The notes beneath the pieces were generated by a model. That model made no database searches. It was not told the DNA's origin and worked only from the letters and a program-made list of their open reading frames with translations. A DNA stretch of 64,000 nt. Source: an uncultured Ruminococcus sp. (GTDB taxonomy: Bacteria; Bacillota; Clostridia; Oscillospirales; Ruminococcaceae). A program made the translations under genes and the position numbers. The stretch lies in contig CANQJO010000005.1 of assembly GCA_947624255.1 (NCBI GenBank), positions 62,001 through 126,000 on the forward strand, written 5' to 3'. The first letter of the stretch is position 1, and each line of letters opens with the position of its first letter. This document shows positions 8,259 to 17,008 of this stretch, in pieces.

Positions 8259-9572
8259 TCACTTTTCAGTGCAGAATTCCACCTTTTCACCGTTAAGGAT
8301 CATGTTGGTCGTCCGTACAGCACACATTTTTCCGCACATAGAGCAGGTATGCCTGTCAGCAGGAGGAGTGCTCTCGAAGTAGTTTCTTGCTTTTTCTCCG
8401 TCAACGGCAATGCTGAACATTTTCTCCCAATCTACCTCATGACGGGCTTCCGCCATAGCATTATCAGCATCTGTGGCATGGGGAACGCCCTTTGCGATGT
8501 CAGCGGCATGAGCTGCGATCCTGCTCGCAATGATACCCTCCTTGACATCATTAAGGTCAGGCAGGCGAAGATGCTCCGCAGGAGTCACATAACAGAGAAA
8601 ATCAGCACCGCTTGCCGCAGCGATAGCCCCTCCGATAGCTGAGGTAATGTGGTCGTATCCGGGGAAAATATCGGTTACAAGAGGCCCGAGCACATAGAAC
8701 GGAGCATTGTGGCATATCCGCTTCTGGAGCTTCATATTTGCGGCGATCTCATTCATTGCCATATGTCCGGGACCCTCGACCATGACCTGAACGTCCTTTG
8801 CCCATGCACGCTCTGTGAGATATCCAAGCTCGATGAGTTCGGAGATCTGTCCGGCATCGGTCGAATCATCAATACAGCCGGGACGAAGCGCATCGCCAAG
8901 ACTAATTGTCACGTCATATTCACGGAGAATGTCAAGCACCTCGTCATAATACTCAAAGAAAGGATTTTCGTTTCCGGTCATCATGACCCATGCAAAAAGA
9001 AGTGAACCACCACGTGATACTATATTCATTTTACGCTTGTCACGCATAAACGCCTCAATTGCACGCTTATTTATTCCTGCGTGTATTGTCATAAAATCAA
9101 CACCGTTTTCAGCGTGTGCCCTTACGACTTTAAGAAAATCATCAGCAGTAATTTCAAGCAGATCCTTTTCAAGATAACCTATTGCATCGTACATAGGTAC
9201 AGTGCCGATCATTGCGGGAGATCTTTCAATAAGACGTGTGCGGAAGGTATTTGTCTTGCCGTAATTGCTGAGATCCATGATAGCCTCTGCGCCAAATTTA
9301 AGTGCCATGTCAACCTTCTGCATTTCCACGTCATAATTGTTGCAGTCACCGGAGATGCCGAGATTCACATTGATCTTAGTGCGCATTTTCGCACCGATGC
9401 CCTCGGGTGAAATTGATTTGTGCCTTATATTGCATGGTATACAAACCTCACCTTTTGCGACAAGCTCACAAAGCTCCTGTTCGCTGATGTACTCTTTTTG
9501 TGCGACAATTTTCATCTCCGGAGTAATTATCCCCTTTTTAGCCGCCTCAATTTGTGTTGCATATTCTCTCAT
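8259..9572 (-). CDS. thiC: Phosphomethylpyrimidine synthase
   Basis: ThiC converts aminoimidazole ribotide to HMP phosphate by radical SAM chemistry. The 437 residues match the short clostridial form without the N-terminal extension. Visible blocks include [27 protein letters not shown] and the substrate-site region [23 protein letters not shown]. The C-terminal cluster motif CSMCGKMC matches the CxxCxxxxC that binds the radical SAM [4Fe-4S]. It is the last gene of the thiamine operon and its start overlaps the thiED stop by four bases (ATGA). Confidence 0.98.
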   Translation of the reverse strand: MREYATQIEAAKKGIITPEMKIVAQKEYISEQELCELVAKGEVCIPCNIRHKSISPEGIGAKMRTKINVNLGISGDCNNYDVEMQKVDMALKFGAEAIMDLSNYGKTNTFRTRLIERSPAMIGTVPMYDAIGYLEKDLLEITADDFLKVVRAHAENGVDFMTIHAGINKRAIEAFMRDKRKMNIVSRGGSLLFAWVMMTGNENPFFEYYDEVLDILREYDVTISLGDALRPGCIDDSTDAGQISELIELGYLTERAWAKDVQVMVEGPGHMAMNEIAANMKLQKRICHNAPFYVLGPLVTDIFPGYDHITSAIGGAIAAASGADFLCYVTPAEHLRLPDLNDVKEGIIASRIAAHAADIAKGVPHATDADNAMAEARHEVDWEKMFSIAVDGEKARNYFESTPPADRHTCSMCGKMCAVRTTNMILNGEKVEFCTEK

Positions 9573-11026
9573 AAAACAGCTCTCTTTCCTATAATGTTTT
9601 CAAAATATTTCTTGTTACCGGAAATATGGTCGAGCATACCTTTTCCCTTGCCTAAATTCAGCCCTGATCCGAGACAATCATTTATAAATTGCTTTGCCTT
9701 ACGAATTGAGACATTCAAAGGATGACCCAGCGCCAGATTTGATGCTATTGCGCTTGACAGCGTACAGCCCGTGCCGTGTGTATTCGGATCATCAATTTTT
9801 TTGCCCTCTGACCATAAATATTTTCCGTCTTTTTGATAAAGCAGATCATCTGCACTGTTTTCAAGATGACCGCCCTTGACAAGCACGTTACAACCGTATT
9901 TTTCGGCAATAATTTTTGCCGATTCCAGCATCCCTGCAAAACCGCCGATTTTTATGCCCGTTATAAGTTCAGCCTCGGGAATATTCGGCGTTACAAGCCT
10001 TGCGATCGGGAAAAGCAGTTCTTTTACTTTTTCGTAAGCCTGTTTGCTGCTCAGCTCCGCTCCGCTTGTCGCCATGGCAACAGGATCAACGACAATATTA
10101 TCAGCTTTCCAATATTTCAGACGGTCGGCAATTATTTCCGCTGTTTCCGCATTTGAGATCATACCGATCTTTACAGCATCAGGACGTATATCGCTGAAGA
10201 TCATGTCGATCTGCTGTGCCGCAAAATCGGGCGGTACATCGTGTATCGCACAAATACCCGTTGTATTCTGCGCCGTAAGTGCTGTTATCACACTCATGGC
10301 ATAAATGCCGTGTGCCTGCATCGTTTTTATATCAGCCTGTATTCCTGCACCGCCCGAGCAGTCACTTCCGGCAATGGTCAGGGCGGTTCTTGTATTACAG
10401 ATTTTATCCCACATCACGGCAAGTTCCTTTGCGGCGGTGTACGGATCATCCGCACCGAAAATTGCCGATACTGCCGCAATTCCCTTATTTCCGCAGCCGC
10501 GCAGTTCCCACAGATTATTTTTCGTGATACCGCCAATTGCTACGGCAGGAATTTTCACGCTTCCGCATATTTCACGCAGATCATCGGGAGTGATTCTCAC
10601 GGCATTTTTCTTTGTAGGCGACGGAAAAACAGCTCCCACGCCGATATAATCCGCACCCTGCCTTTCAGCTTTCTTTGCCTGTTCGGCTGTTTTGGCAGTT
10701 GCGCCTATAATAAAAGACGTATCGGTATTTGCACGTATTTCAGCGACAGATGCATCTTCCGACCCGACATGAACGCCGTCCGCACCGCTCAGCCTTGCGG
10801 CTCTCCAGTCGTCATTTACTATGAGTTTTACGCCGTGTTTACGGCATACCGGAACGAGTTCGGAGGCGATCTCAGCGAGCTTTTCCGTACTGATATTTTT
10901 TTCACGCAGCTGTATCATAGTCGCACCGCCCTGTATAGCGAGTTCAACGTGCAGCTTTATATCCTTGCCCTTCAAGCACTCCCTGTCGGTTATTGCGTAG
11001 ACTTTCAGCTCATCGGGATCTATCAA
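9569..11026 (-). CDS. thiED: ThiE-ThiD fusion: thiamine-phosphate synthase / HMP(-P) kinase
   Basis: The first ~205 residues are a ThiE barrel: [25 protein letters not shown] and the phosphate-binding VAIGGI are visible. It joins THZ-P and HMP-PP. The rest (about 212-485) is a ThiD ribokinase-fold kinase, with [27 protein letters not shown] and [16 protein letters not shown], the last carrying the catalytic loop. ThiD phosphorylates HMP and HMP-P, so the fusion joins two consecutive steps. It overlaps both neighbours by four bases. The order ThiE-ThiD within one chain is less common than separate genes. Confidence 0.95.
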   Translation of the reverse strand: MIDPDELKVYAITDRECLKGKDIKLHVELAIQGGATMIQLREKNISTEKLAEIASELVPVCRKHGVKLIVNDDWRAARLSGADGVHVGSEDASVAEIRANTDTSFIIGATAKTAEQAKKAERQGADYIGVGAVFPSPTKKNAVRITPDDLREICGSVKIPAVAIGGITKNNLWELRGCGNKGIAAVSAIFGADDPYTAAKELAVMWDKICNTRTALTIAGSDCSGGAGIQADIKTMQAHGIYAMSVITALTAQNTTGICAIHDVPPDFAAQQIDMIFSDIRPDAVKIGMISNAETAEIIADRLKYWKADNIVVDPVAMATSGAELSSKQAYEKVKELLFPIARLVTPNIPEAELITGIKIGGFAGMLESAKIIAEKYGCNVLVKGGHLENSADDLLYQKDGKYLWSEGKKIDDPNTHGTGCTLSSAIASNLALGHPLNVSIRKAKQFINDCLGSGLNLGKGKGMLDHISGNKKYFENIIGKRAVL

Positions 11027-11628
11027 ATTTTCTCAGCTCCTCTCCTCAGATCTTTTACAAATCCGGCAGGATCTTCGCAGGTCATAAATCCACTCATCAC
11101 GCAAGCTCCGTCCGCACCCGCCTTTGCGATCCGATCTATATTTTCGGGATCTATTCCGCCTATTGCATATACGGGGATCTCCACCGAATTGCAGACCTGT
11201 TTCAGAAAATCGATCCCACGAGGTGCAAGACCTTTTTTGCAGTCTGTTTCAAAAATATGACCTGCTATAACGTAATCAACGCCCATTTTTTCAGCCTCTA
11301 CAGCCTCATCGACAGAATGAACGGATACACCGGCAAAATGACGGAATTTCATTTCACTCAAAGTAATATGCCGTAACATCGGCATTGTAAAATGTGTATC
11401 ACCTGATAGATCAGGGTAAAAATACCTGCTGCACGGTATGCCGTATCTGTTGCATATTTCAAGGACTTTTGACGCAAACTTGACATATTCCCTGTTACTG
11501 AGATCCTTTTCACGGAATATTATTCTGTCGGGCTTTGCAGATGCTATTTTTTCTATTCTTGTGAGAAGATCCTCTTTGCAGGACTTTCTGTCCGTGACAC
11601 AAATTATCTTAAACATAGAGATAGTCAT
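11023..11628 (-). CDS. TenI/ThiE-like protein, probable thiazole tautomerase
   Basis: A 201-residue TIM-barrel protein of the ThiE/TenI family (IICVTDRKSC, DRIIFREKDL, YAIGGI). It lacks the well-formed ThiE substrate motifs seen in the neighbouring ThiE domain (for example VNDDWRAA). The best fit is therefore TenI, which isomerises the thiazole carboxylate made by ThiG. The gene overlaps the thiH end by 20 bases when started at 11628; a second in-frame ATG at 11616 is equally possible. A second true ThiE cannot be excluded. Confidence 0.75.
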   Translation of the reverse strand: MTISMFKIICVTDRKSCKEDLLTRIEKIASAKPDRIIFREKDLSNREYVKFASKVLEICNRYGIPCSRYFYPDLSGDTHFTMPMLRHITLSEMKFRHFAGVSVHSVDEAVEAEKMGVDYVIAGHIFETDCKKGLAPRGIDFLKQVCNSVEIPVYAIGGIDPENIDRIAKAGADGACVMSGFMTCEDPAGFVKDLRRGAEKI

Positions 11629-12862
11629 TCAGCACAGGCTGAAGCCCCTCGTCCGACATATCCTTATACATTTTATCGAGACTTCTGCCGTCATTTATCT
11701 CGAATTGCTCATCACCCTCAGCTTCGGAATTTTTCTTTCCGCTGTACTTGCTCTCGTGATCTCCGACACCGGTCGAAACGCCTGCGGACACTTTCGTAGC
11801 AGCTATTTTGACAATGCCGTTCCTGAAACTCTCGCTCTCTCTTGAAGAAACCGTTATGCCTGCAAACGGCAAAAAGAGCCGGTATGCACAGAGTATCTGA
11901 CAAAGCTGTTTTTCGTGAACGTCAAGCGGATCAATTTCACCGTTGTTTATTATCGGACGCAGACGAGGACAGGAGAGCGATATCTCCGCATGAGGATATT
12001 TTCTTTGCAGATAATAGGCGTGAAGTCCTGTTGCAAGAGCATCTTTTCTGAAATCAGAAAGACCGAGGAGCGCAGAAAATGCAACGCCTCGCATACCTCC
12101 CATGAGCGCACGCTCCTGTGCCTCAAAGCGATAGGGAAAAACACGCTTGTGTCCCATGAGATGAAGCTGTTCGTAGCGGTCGCTGTCATATGTTTCCTGA
12201 AAAACTGTCACATAATCAACGCCGCACTCGTGGAGATAGCGGTATTCATCGGTGTTCACGGGATATATCTCAACACCTACCATGCGGAAATATTTTCCTG
12301 CGAGCCTGCAAGCCTCACCGATATATTCAAGACTGCTCTTTGCCCGGCTTTCACCTGTGAGGATAAGTATCTCCTCTATACCGCTGTCAGAGATGACTTT
12401 CATTTCGTGTTCGATCTGCTCCATGCTGAGCCTCATGCGCCGGATATCGTTATAACAGTTGAATCCGCAATAGACACAGTAATTTTCGCAGTAATTGGCA
12501 ATATAAACAGGGGTGAATAAATAGACGGTATTGCCGAAATGCTTTTCAGTCTCCCGGCTTGCCTTCCGAGCCATTTTTTCAAGGAACGGCGCAGCGGCAG
12601 GAGAAAGCAATGCCTTGAAGTCATCGACCGTGCAGTTGTCATGGTTCAGAGCAGCATTCACGTCACGTGCTGTGTAGAGTGAAAAATCACACTCATTCAT
12701 CTGCGAAATGACCTTTTCACGTATTTCGGGGTTTATCCTCTCCATGCCCTCCATGTACTCCATATGATCTGTACGCTTTTCGGGACAATTTTCAAGTTCA
12801 TGCTTGCGTTTCAGAGCGGCTTCCGACAGTTTGTCCGAATCCACAAAATAATTGTTATCCAT
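11609..12862 (-). CDS. thiH: 2-iminoacetate synthase
   Basis: ThiH is the radical SAM tyrosine lyase that makes dehydroglycine for the thiazole ring in anaerobes. The 417-residue protein carries the cluster motif CENYCVYC (CxxxCxxC), followed by GFNCYNDIRRMRLS and the ThiH block GVEIYPVNTDEY. It lies directly after thiG with 11 bp between them. Its presence instead of the oxygen-dependent glycine oxidase ThiO fits an anaerobe. Confidence 0.97.
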   Translation of the reverse strand: MDNNYFVDSDKLSEAALKRKHELENCPEKRTDHMEYMEGMERINPEIREKVISQMNECDFSLYTARDVNAALNHDNCTVDDFKALLSPAAAPFLEKMARKASRETEKHFGNTVYLFTPVYIANYCENYCVYCGFNCYNDIRRMRLSMEQIEHEMKVISDSGIEEILILTGESRAKSSLEYIGEACRLAGKYFRMVGVEIYPVNTDEYRYLHECGVDYVTVFQETYDSDRYEQLHLMGHKRVFPYRFEAQERALMGGMRGVAFSALLGLSDFRKDALATGLHAYYLQRKYPHAEISLSCPRLRPIINNGEIDPLDVHEKQLCQILCAYRLFLPFAGITVSSRESESFRNGIVKIAATKVSAGVSTGVGDHESKYSGKKNSEAEGDEQFEINDGRSLDKMYKDMSDEGLQPVLNDYLYV

Positions 12863-12873
12863 GTCTGTTCACC

Positions 12874-13647
12874 TCAGTCATGCAGAAATCCGGTAAGCGG
12901 ATCGGAGGCGGAAGCTCCTCGTGAGATGACACGTCCCGGACCGGCAAGATAGGCTTTTCTTCCGGCTTCCACCGCCTGACGGAATGCTTCTGCCATTACG
13001 GGAATATCTCCTGCTGTAGCAAGCGCAGTGTTGGACATGACCGCAGCAGCACCCATCTCCATAGCCTCACACGCCTGAGAGGGGCGTCCTATTCCTGCAT
13101 CAACAATTATCGGAAGCTCTATCTCATCAATAAGTATCTGAATGAAATCCTTTGTCGCAAGTCCCTTATTTGAGCCGATAGGCGATGCAAGCGGCATTAC
13201 AGAGGCAGCACCGGCATTTACAAGATCTCTTGCAGTATTAAGGTCGGGATACATATAGGGCATGACGATAAATCCCTCTTTTGCGAGTATCTCCGTGGCA
13301 CGGACGGTCTCCTGATTATCGGGGAGCAGATATTTTGAATCACGCATTATCTCGATCTTGACAAAATCACCGCAGCCCAGTTCACGTGCAAGGCGTGCGA
13401 TCCTTACAGCCTCGTCAGCATTTCTTGCTCCGGAAGTATTTGGCAGCAGCGTAACTCCTTTGGGAATATAGTCAAGAATGTTCTCATTTTCCTTGGAATT
13501 TGTCCTGCGGACAGCAAGTGTTATCATCTCAGCGCCCGCATATTTCACAGCAGCCTCAATGAGTTTCAGGGAGTATTTTCCCGAACCGAGGATAAAACGT
13601 GAATTGAATTCGTGTCCTCCCAGAATAAGCTTGTCATTATTTTCCAT
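12874..13647 (-). CDS. thiG: Thiazole synthase
   Basis: ThiG condenses DXP, dehydroglycine and ThiS thiocarboxylate into the thiazole moiety. The 257 residues are of normal length. Visible motifs are the N-terminal [10 protein letters not shown], the Schiff-base lysine region and the C-terminal phosphate-binding loop [27 protein letters not shown] (split here across residues ~170-200). The start has a full AGGAGGT site. thiS lies 68 bp upstream in the same operon. Confidence 0.97.
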   Translation of the reverse strand: MENNDKLILGGHEFNSRFILGSGKYSLKLIEAAVKYAGAEMITLAVRRTNSKENENILDYIPKGVTLLPNTSGARNADEAVRIARLARELGCGDFVKIEIMRDSKYLLPDNQETVRATEILAKEGFIVMPYMYPDLNTARDLVNAGAASVMPLASPIGSNKGLATKDFIQILIDEIELPIIVDAGIGRPSQACEAMEMGAAAVMSNTALATAGDIPVMAEAFRQAVEAGRKAYLAGPGRVISRGASASDPLTGFLHD

Positions 13648-13715
13648 TTAAGTACCTCCTGATCATTAAAGTTAAGGCAGAAGCCTTTGTCAGCATTTTA
13701 GCGATCGAAAGAAGA

Positions 13716-13910
13716 TCAGCCGCCTCCCACAAACTGTACGACCTCCATGATATCACCGTCCTTGACAGTTACCTCGTCATATCCGGACTTGGGAACGATC
13801 TCCTCGTTGAGTTCAACAGCGATCCGGCTTTTGTTTTCTCCCATCAGCTCAAGGATATCGGAGATAGTTTTTCCGTCATAGCCTAAAGACTTGCCGTTTA
13901 TTTTTACCAT
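13716..13910 (-). CDS. thiS: Sulfur carrier protein ThiS
   Basis: A 64-residue ubiquitin-like protein ending in the obligatory Gly-Gly (VQFVGGG), which is adenylated and thiocarboxylated to donate sulfur to thiazole. It is the first gene of the operon. Its AGGAGGTG site begins directly after the T-run of the riboswitch terminator. No thiF is in this operon, so the adenylating E1 must come from elsewhere. Confidence 0.96.
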   Translation of the reverse strand: MVKINGKSLGYDGKTISDILELMGENKSRIAVELNEEIVPKSGYDEVTVKDGDIMEVVQFVGGG

Positions 13911-13923
13911 AAATACACCTCCT

Positions 13924-13955
13924 AAAAAATAGGGACTGCTTTATGGGCAGCCCCT
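13924..13955 (-). terminator. Riboswitch-controlled attenuator upstream of thiS
   Basis: On the minus strand a stem of AGGGGCTGC-type sequence pairs with GCAGTCCCT and is followed by ATTTTTT, then immediately by the thiS ribosome site. It lies just downstream of the TPP aptamer, as expected for a transcription-terminating switch. Confidence 0.85.
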
Positions 13956-13971
13956 GTATGTTCTGAAAAGG

Positions 13972-14052
13972 CTCCCTACGTTGGAATTATCCAAATCAGG
14001 TCAAAGGGTCGGAGATCATATCTCCCTCTCAGCCTGTAATACAAGCTCCCCT
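13972..14052 (-). promoter_or_regulatory. TPP riboswitch (THI element)
   Basis: The minus strand shows the conserved aptamer parts in order: GGGGAGC, CTGAGAGGGA, ACCCTTTGACCTGAT, TGGATAATTCCA and CGTAGGGA. These are the P1 start, the pyrimidine-sensor CTGAGA core, the P4/P5 junction and the closing strand. It senses thiamine pyrophosphate and should turn off thiSGH-tenI-thiED-thiC when TPP is plentiful. Confidence 0.97.
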
Positions 14053-14160
14053 GTAATTATACGGATCTTTTTTGTAAACCGCACATCGCAGCATATTGAT
14101 AAGTCAGTCGGATATGCGGTGTCAGCATTAAAATTGAGTATAATTTGCAGAAACAATGTA

Positions 14161-14189
14161 ATTATAGCATAAATGGTTTAAAAATGCAA
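14161..14189 (-). promoter_or_regulatory. Promoter of the thiamine operon
   Basis: Read on the minus strand: TTGCAT (14189-14184), 17-bp spacer, TATAAT (14166-14161). It lies about 110 bases before the riboswitch aptamer. A second TATAAT at 14061-14056 has no good -35 and would start inside the aptamer. Confidence 0.75.
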
Positions 14190-14219
14190 TATCCGCAGAG
14201 AATTTTTCCGGCTTTCAAT

Positions 14220-15452
14220 TTATTTTATACCAAAATCTATGGTCATATGCACAGGAATACCATTTTTCATCACCGGCGTGATCTCACCCTGAATGAGCGG
14301 CAGGAAATAATCAAGCGCTTCCGGGAGTACATCATTTCCATCGGGTGATATCCACTCTGTCGGGAAAAGCTTTTCAGAATTTGCCGCTTCAGATGCCGGT
14401 ATCGTTCCGATAGAATATCTGTAAGGCGAATCCGATCCTCTGATAAAAGTCATCATGCAGCCGCTTTTTCCCGAGAGTGCTGCCTCTACCGCCGCTGCTC
14501 CGATCTTTTCAGCCGAAATGATGTCATCGGCAGATGCTATGTGAGAGCTGCAGCGCTGCATGACATTCAGCTCTATTGAGCGTACTTTGCAGCCGATATC
14601 GGAAGCAACGAGCTTCTCAAGAAATTTTCCTATGCCGGAAAGATAACTGTGACCGAATGTGTCCTTTAATCCTGACTGGAATTCCTCAGCAGCGAATTTT
14701 CCTTCGGCAGTCCTGACTCCCTCGGAGACAACAACGATCACTGCCTTGTGCTTTTTCATCTCGTTTTTCACATCTGAAAGGAATCTCTCAATACTGAAAG
14801 CAGTCTCGGGAAGATAGATCAGATGAGGAGCTGTTTCACCGTTTGCTCTTATGCAGCATGAGGACGCTGCCAGCCAGCCTGCATGACGTCCCATTGCTTC
14901 AATGACCGTGACAGACGGAACACTGTAGACATTGCTGTCACGGGTTATCTCCTGCACTGTGGAGCATACATACTTTGCCGCAGAGCCGAATCCCGGAGAG
15001 TGATCTGTTCCGCAAAGATCGTTGTCAATTGTTTTCGGAATGCCGATCACGCTGATATCACTGATGTTCTTTTCATTCAGATAAGCAGAATATTTAGCTA
15101 CCGTATCCATGGAGTCATTTCCGCCGATATAGAAAAAGGTATGTATATCCTTGCGGCGCAGAACATCTGTTATACGATCGTATATTTCACCATTTTCATG
15201 TACGTCCGGCAGCTTTCTTCTGCACGAGCCAAGCACTGCTGACGGAGTTCTCAGCAGAAGTTCTATCGTATTATTATCTTTTATCTTATCGGAAAGATCA
15301 ACGAAACGCTCGTTGATAATGCCCTCGATGCCGTTGAGAGCGCCATAGATCTTGTCTATCTTTTCCGAAATTTTTCCGGCAGAAAAAACTCCCGCAAGTG
15401 AGGCGTTGATAGCACTGGTAGGTCCTCCTGACTGTGCGACTGCAATATTCAT
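14220..15452 (-). CDS. 6-phosphofructokinase, probably pyrophosphate-dependent
   Basis: Phosphorylates fructose 6-phosphate in glycolysis. The N terminus MNIAVAQSGGPTSAINASL and the active-site PKTIDND are typical. The nucleotide-site motif reads GGNDSMDT where ATP-PFKs have GGDGS, and Lys of PKTIDND replaces the Gly typical of ATP users. Both favour pyrophosphate as donor. The ATG at 15452 is chosen because AAAGGA precedes it by 7 bases and the conserved N terminus starts there. An in-frame ATG at 15488 overlaps the upstream stop (ATGA) and is the alternative. It is co-transcribed with the HAD phosphatase upstream. Confidence 0.9.
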   Translation of the reverse strand: MNIAVAQSGGPTSAINASLAGVFSAGKISEKIDKIYGALNGIEGIINERFVDLSDKIKDNNTIELLLRTPSAVLGSCRRKLPDVHENGEIYDRITDVLRRKDIHTFFYIGGNDSMDTVAKYSAYLNEKNISDISVIGIPKTIDNDLCGTDHSPGFGSAAKYVCSTVQEITRDSNVYSVPSVTVIEAMGRHAGWLAASSCCIRANGETAPHLIYLPETAFSIERFLSDVKNEMKKHKAVIVVVSEGVRTAEGKFAAEEFQSGLKDTFGHSYLSGIGKFLEKLVASDIGCKVRSIELNVMQRCSSHIASADDIISAEKIGAAAVEAALSGKSGCMMTFIRGSDSPYRYSIGTIPASEAANSEKLFPTEWISPDGNDVLPEALDYFLPLIQGEITPVMKNGIPVHMTIDFGIK

Positions 15453-15484
15453 AAAATGATCCTTTCCGCCCGAAGTACAGGCTG

Positions 15485-16276
15485 TCATGCAATAAGGTCA
15501 AAGTGTCTGAGGGCGTTTGCAATGCCGTCCTCTTCGATGGGAGTAGTTATATATGAAACATACGGATAGAGCTTTTCGGCTCCTCCCATGGCAGCGCTGT
15601 TCGGAACTGCCTGAAGCATCGGCAGATCATTCATGCTGTCACCAATGGCGTAAGCATTATCCATAGGAATGTTCAGCCTCCGGAGCATCATATCAATGGC
15701 CGTGGCTTTTGAAAATCCCAGCGGAACATTCTCATAAAAGCCGCCGCCTCTGTCGATTACTGAAAAAAACGGACTTATATCCCGGATAAATCTGTCAGTG
15801 TCGCTTTTTTCATTTATCCAGAAGACAAATTTATCAAAGATAAAATCCTCCTCTTCGGTACGCCTGCTCACGTCTATGCCGGAGTCAACAAAAACCTCCG
15901 TAAAATAGCGCAGACCATCCGTCATAGGTGCTTTATCATCAAAGAAGTAACAATCACTGTAATCATATACCGGAGTGACCCGGCATTCTCTTGCAATAGC
16001 CGCTATTCTGCGGCAGAAGCTTTTTTCAAGCGTGTTGTGGAAGATCACTTCACCTGCATACTCTATGTATGTGCCGCAGCCGCATATAAAGCCGTCAAAT
16101 CCGAGAGCTTTTATCCTGCTGCTGATATTGAAGGCTGTCCTGCCCGTGTTGATAAAGGCGAGATTTCCTCTGCTGCGTGTATTTTCAATGGCAGAGACAG
16201 TACTCTCCGGTATGATCGAACGCTCGTCTTCGGTAACAAGCGTTCCGTCAATATCAAAAAAAATAATTCCGGGCAT
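15485..16276 (-). CDS. HAD-superfamily (Cof-type) sugar-phosphate phosphatase
   Basis: A 263-residue Cof/HAD-IIB hydrolase. Motif I is FFDIDGTLV at the very N terminus, motif II is INTGRT, and the C-terminal GDSMNDLPML is motif IV. The cap sits between residues ~85 and ~190. Such enzymes dephosphorylate sugar phosphates or flavin precursors; the substrate is not readable. The ATG at 16276 follows GGAGGT with proper spacing. It overlaps the possible long pfk start by four bases, so the pair may form a small glycolytic/repair operon. Confidence 0.88.
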   Translation of the reverse strand: MPGIIFFDIDGTLVTEDERSIIPESTVSAIENTRSRGNLAFINTGRTAFNISSRIKALGFDGFICGCGTYIEYAGEVIFHNTLEKSFCRRIAAIARECRVTPVYDYSDCYFFDDKAPMTDGLRYFTEVFVDSGIDVSRRTEEEDFIFDKFVFWINEKSDTDRFIRDISPFFSVIDRGGGFYENVPLGFSKATAIDMMLRRLNIPMDNAYAIGDSMNDLPMLQAVPNSAAMGGAEKLYPYVSYITTPIEEDGIANALRHFDLIA

Positions 16277-16321
16277 GAAAGACCTCCGTTCGGTAAAAAG
16301 AACAAATTTTCGTTTTTTCTC

Positions 16322-16350
16322 TTGATAAATGCACACAAATGTGGTATAGT
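16322..16350 (+). promoter_or_regulatory. Promoter of the cobalamin adenosyltransferase gene
   Basis: TTGATA (16322-16327), 17-bp spacer, TATAGT (16345-16350), 22 bases before the start codon. Confidence 0.65.
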
Positions 16351-16372
16351 TATTTTAAGGGGGAATATTTAT

Positions 16373-16888
16373 ATGCTTGAGATATACTGCGGAGACGGCA
16401 AGGGCAAAACTACTGCCGCTGTCGGACTTGCTGTAAGAGCCGCCGGAGCAGGGCTGAGAGTGTTGTTCTGCCAGTTTCTGAAAAACGGCAGTTCTTCGGA
16501 AATAGGCATTCTTGAAAGCATCAGCAGCATCACTTTAAGCTGCTGCAAGGAATGTACCACATTCACATCAAAGCTCACCGAAACAGAAAAACTGAATGTC
16601 ACTGAGCGTCACAACAGTCAACTCGCAGAGGCGCTCGACAGCGCACTTCACGGGAAATATGATGTGATCGTTCTTGACGAATTTCTTGATGCATATAACA
16701 AGAAACTGCTTGACCGAAAGCTTGCCGAAAAGCTCGTCCGGGAGTGCTGCGCCGAATCGGAGATGATTCTCACCGGAAGAGATCCTGCACAGATATTTCT
16801 CGGCTGTGCCGACTACATAAGCGAGATAAAAGCCGTGCGTCACCCGTATTCCAAAGGAATAGCGGCACGCAGAGGTATTGAATTTTGA
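16373..16888 (+). CDS. Cob(I)yrinic acid a,c-diamide adenosyltransferase (CobO/BtuR type)
   Basis: A 171-residue protein with the Walker A motif GDGKGKTTAA at residues 7-16 and the Walker B-like VIVLDEFLDAY. This is the CobA/CobO/BtuR fold that attaches the 5'-deoxyadenosyl group to cob(I)alamin or its precursors. The start is the ATG at 16373 after AAGGGGG; longer in-frame readings run through the neighbour's start region and are not supported. It is a single gene divergent from the HAD-pfk pair, with its own promoter. CobO and BtuR cannot be told apart here, so no symbol is given. Confidence 0.9.
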   Translation: MLEIYCGDGKGKTTAAVGLAVRAAGAGLRVLFCQFLKNGSSSEIGILESISSITLSCCKECTTFTSKLTETEKLNVTERHNSQLAEALDSALHGKYDVIVLDEFLDAYNKKLLDRKLAEKLVRECCAESEMILTGRDPAQIFLGCADYISEIKAVRHPYSKGIAARRGIEF

Positions 16889-17008
16889 TACCGATCTCAC
16901 TCTGAGACCCGAGGAGCTTTGCGAAGATCCCGCACCTTTTACTGCATTTCCATTGTACCATTTTTCTTCTTTTTTGTCAATATTTCTTGTCAGGTGCGAA
17001 GACAGTCT

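Noticed and set aside
8145-8642. 165-codon plus-strand ORF at the thiC 3' end
   Set aside because: Mostly antisense to thiC; no promoter or ribosome site, no recognisable domain.
10241-11260. 339-codon plus-strand ORF
   Set aside because: Lies wholly antisense to thiED and tenI, with Cys/Ser/Arg-rich shadow composition and no ribosome site.
14056-14061. TATAAT on the minus strand at the edge of the TPP aptamer
   Set aside because: No matching -35, and transcription would begin inside the P1 stem of the riboswitch.
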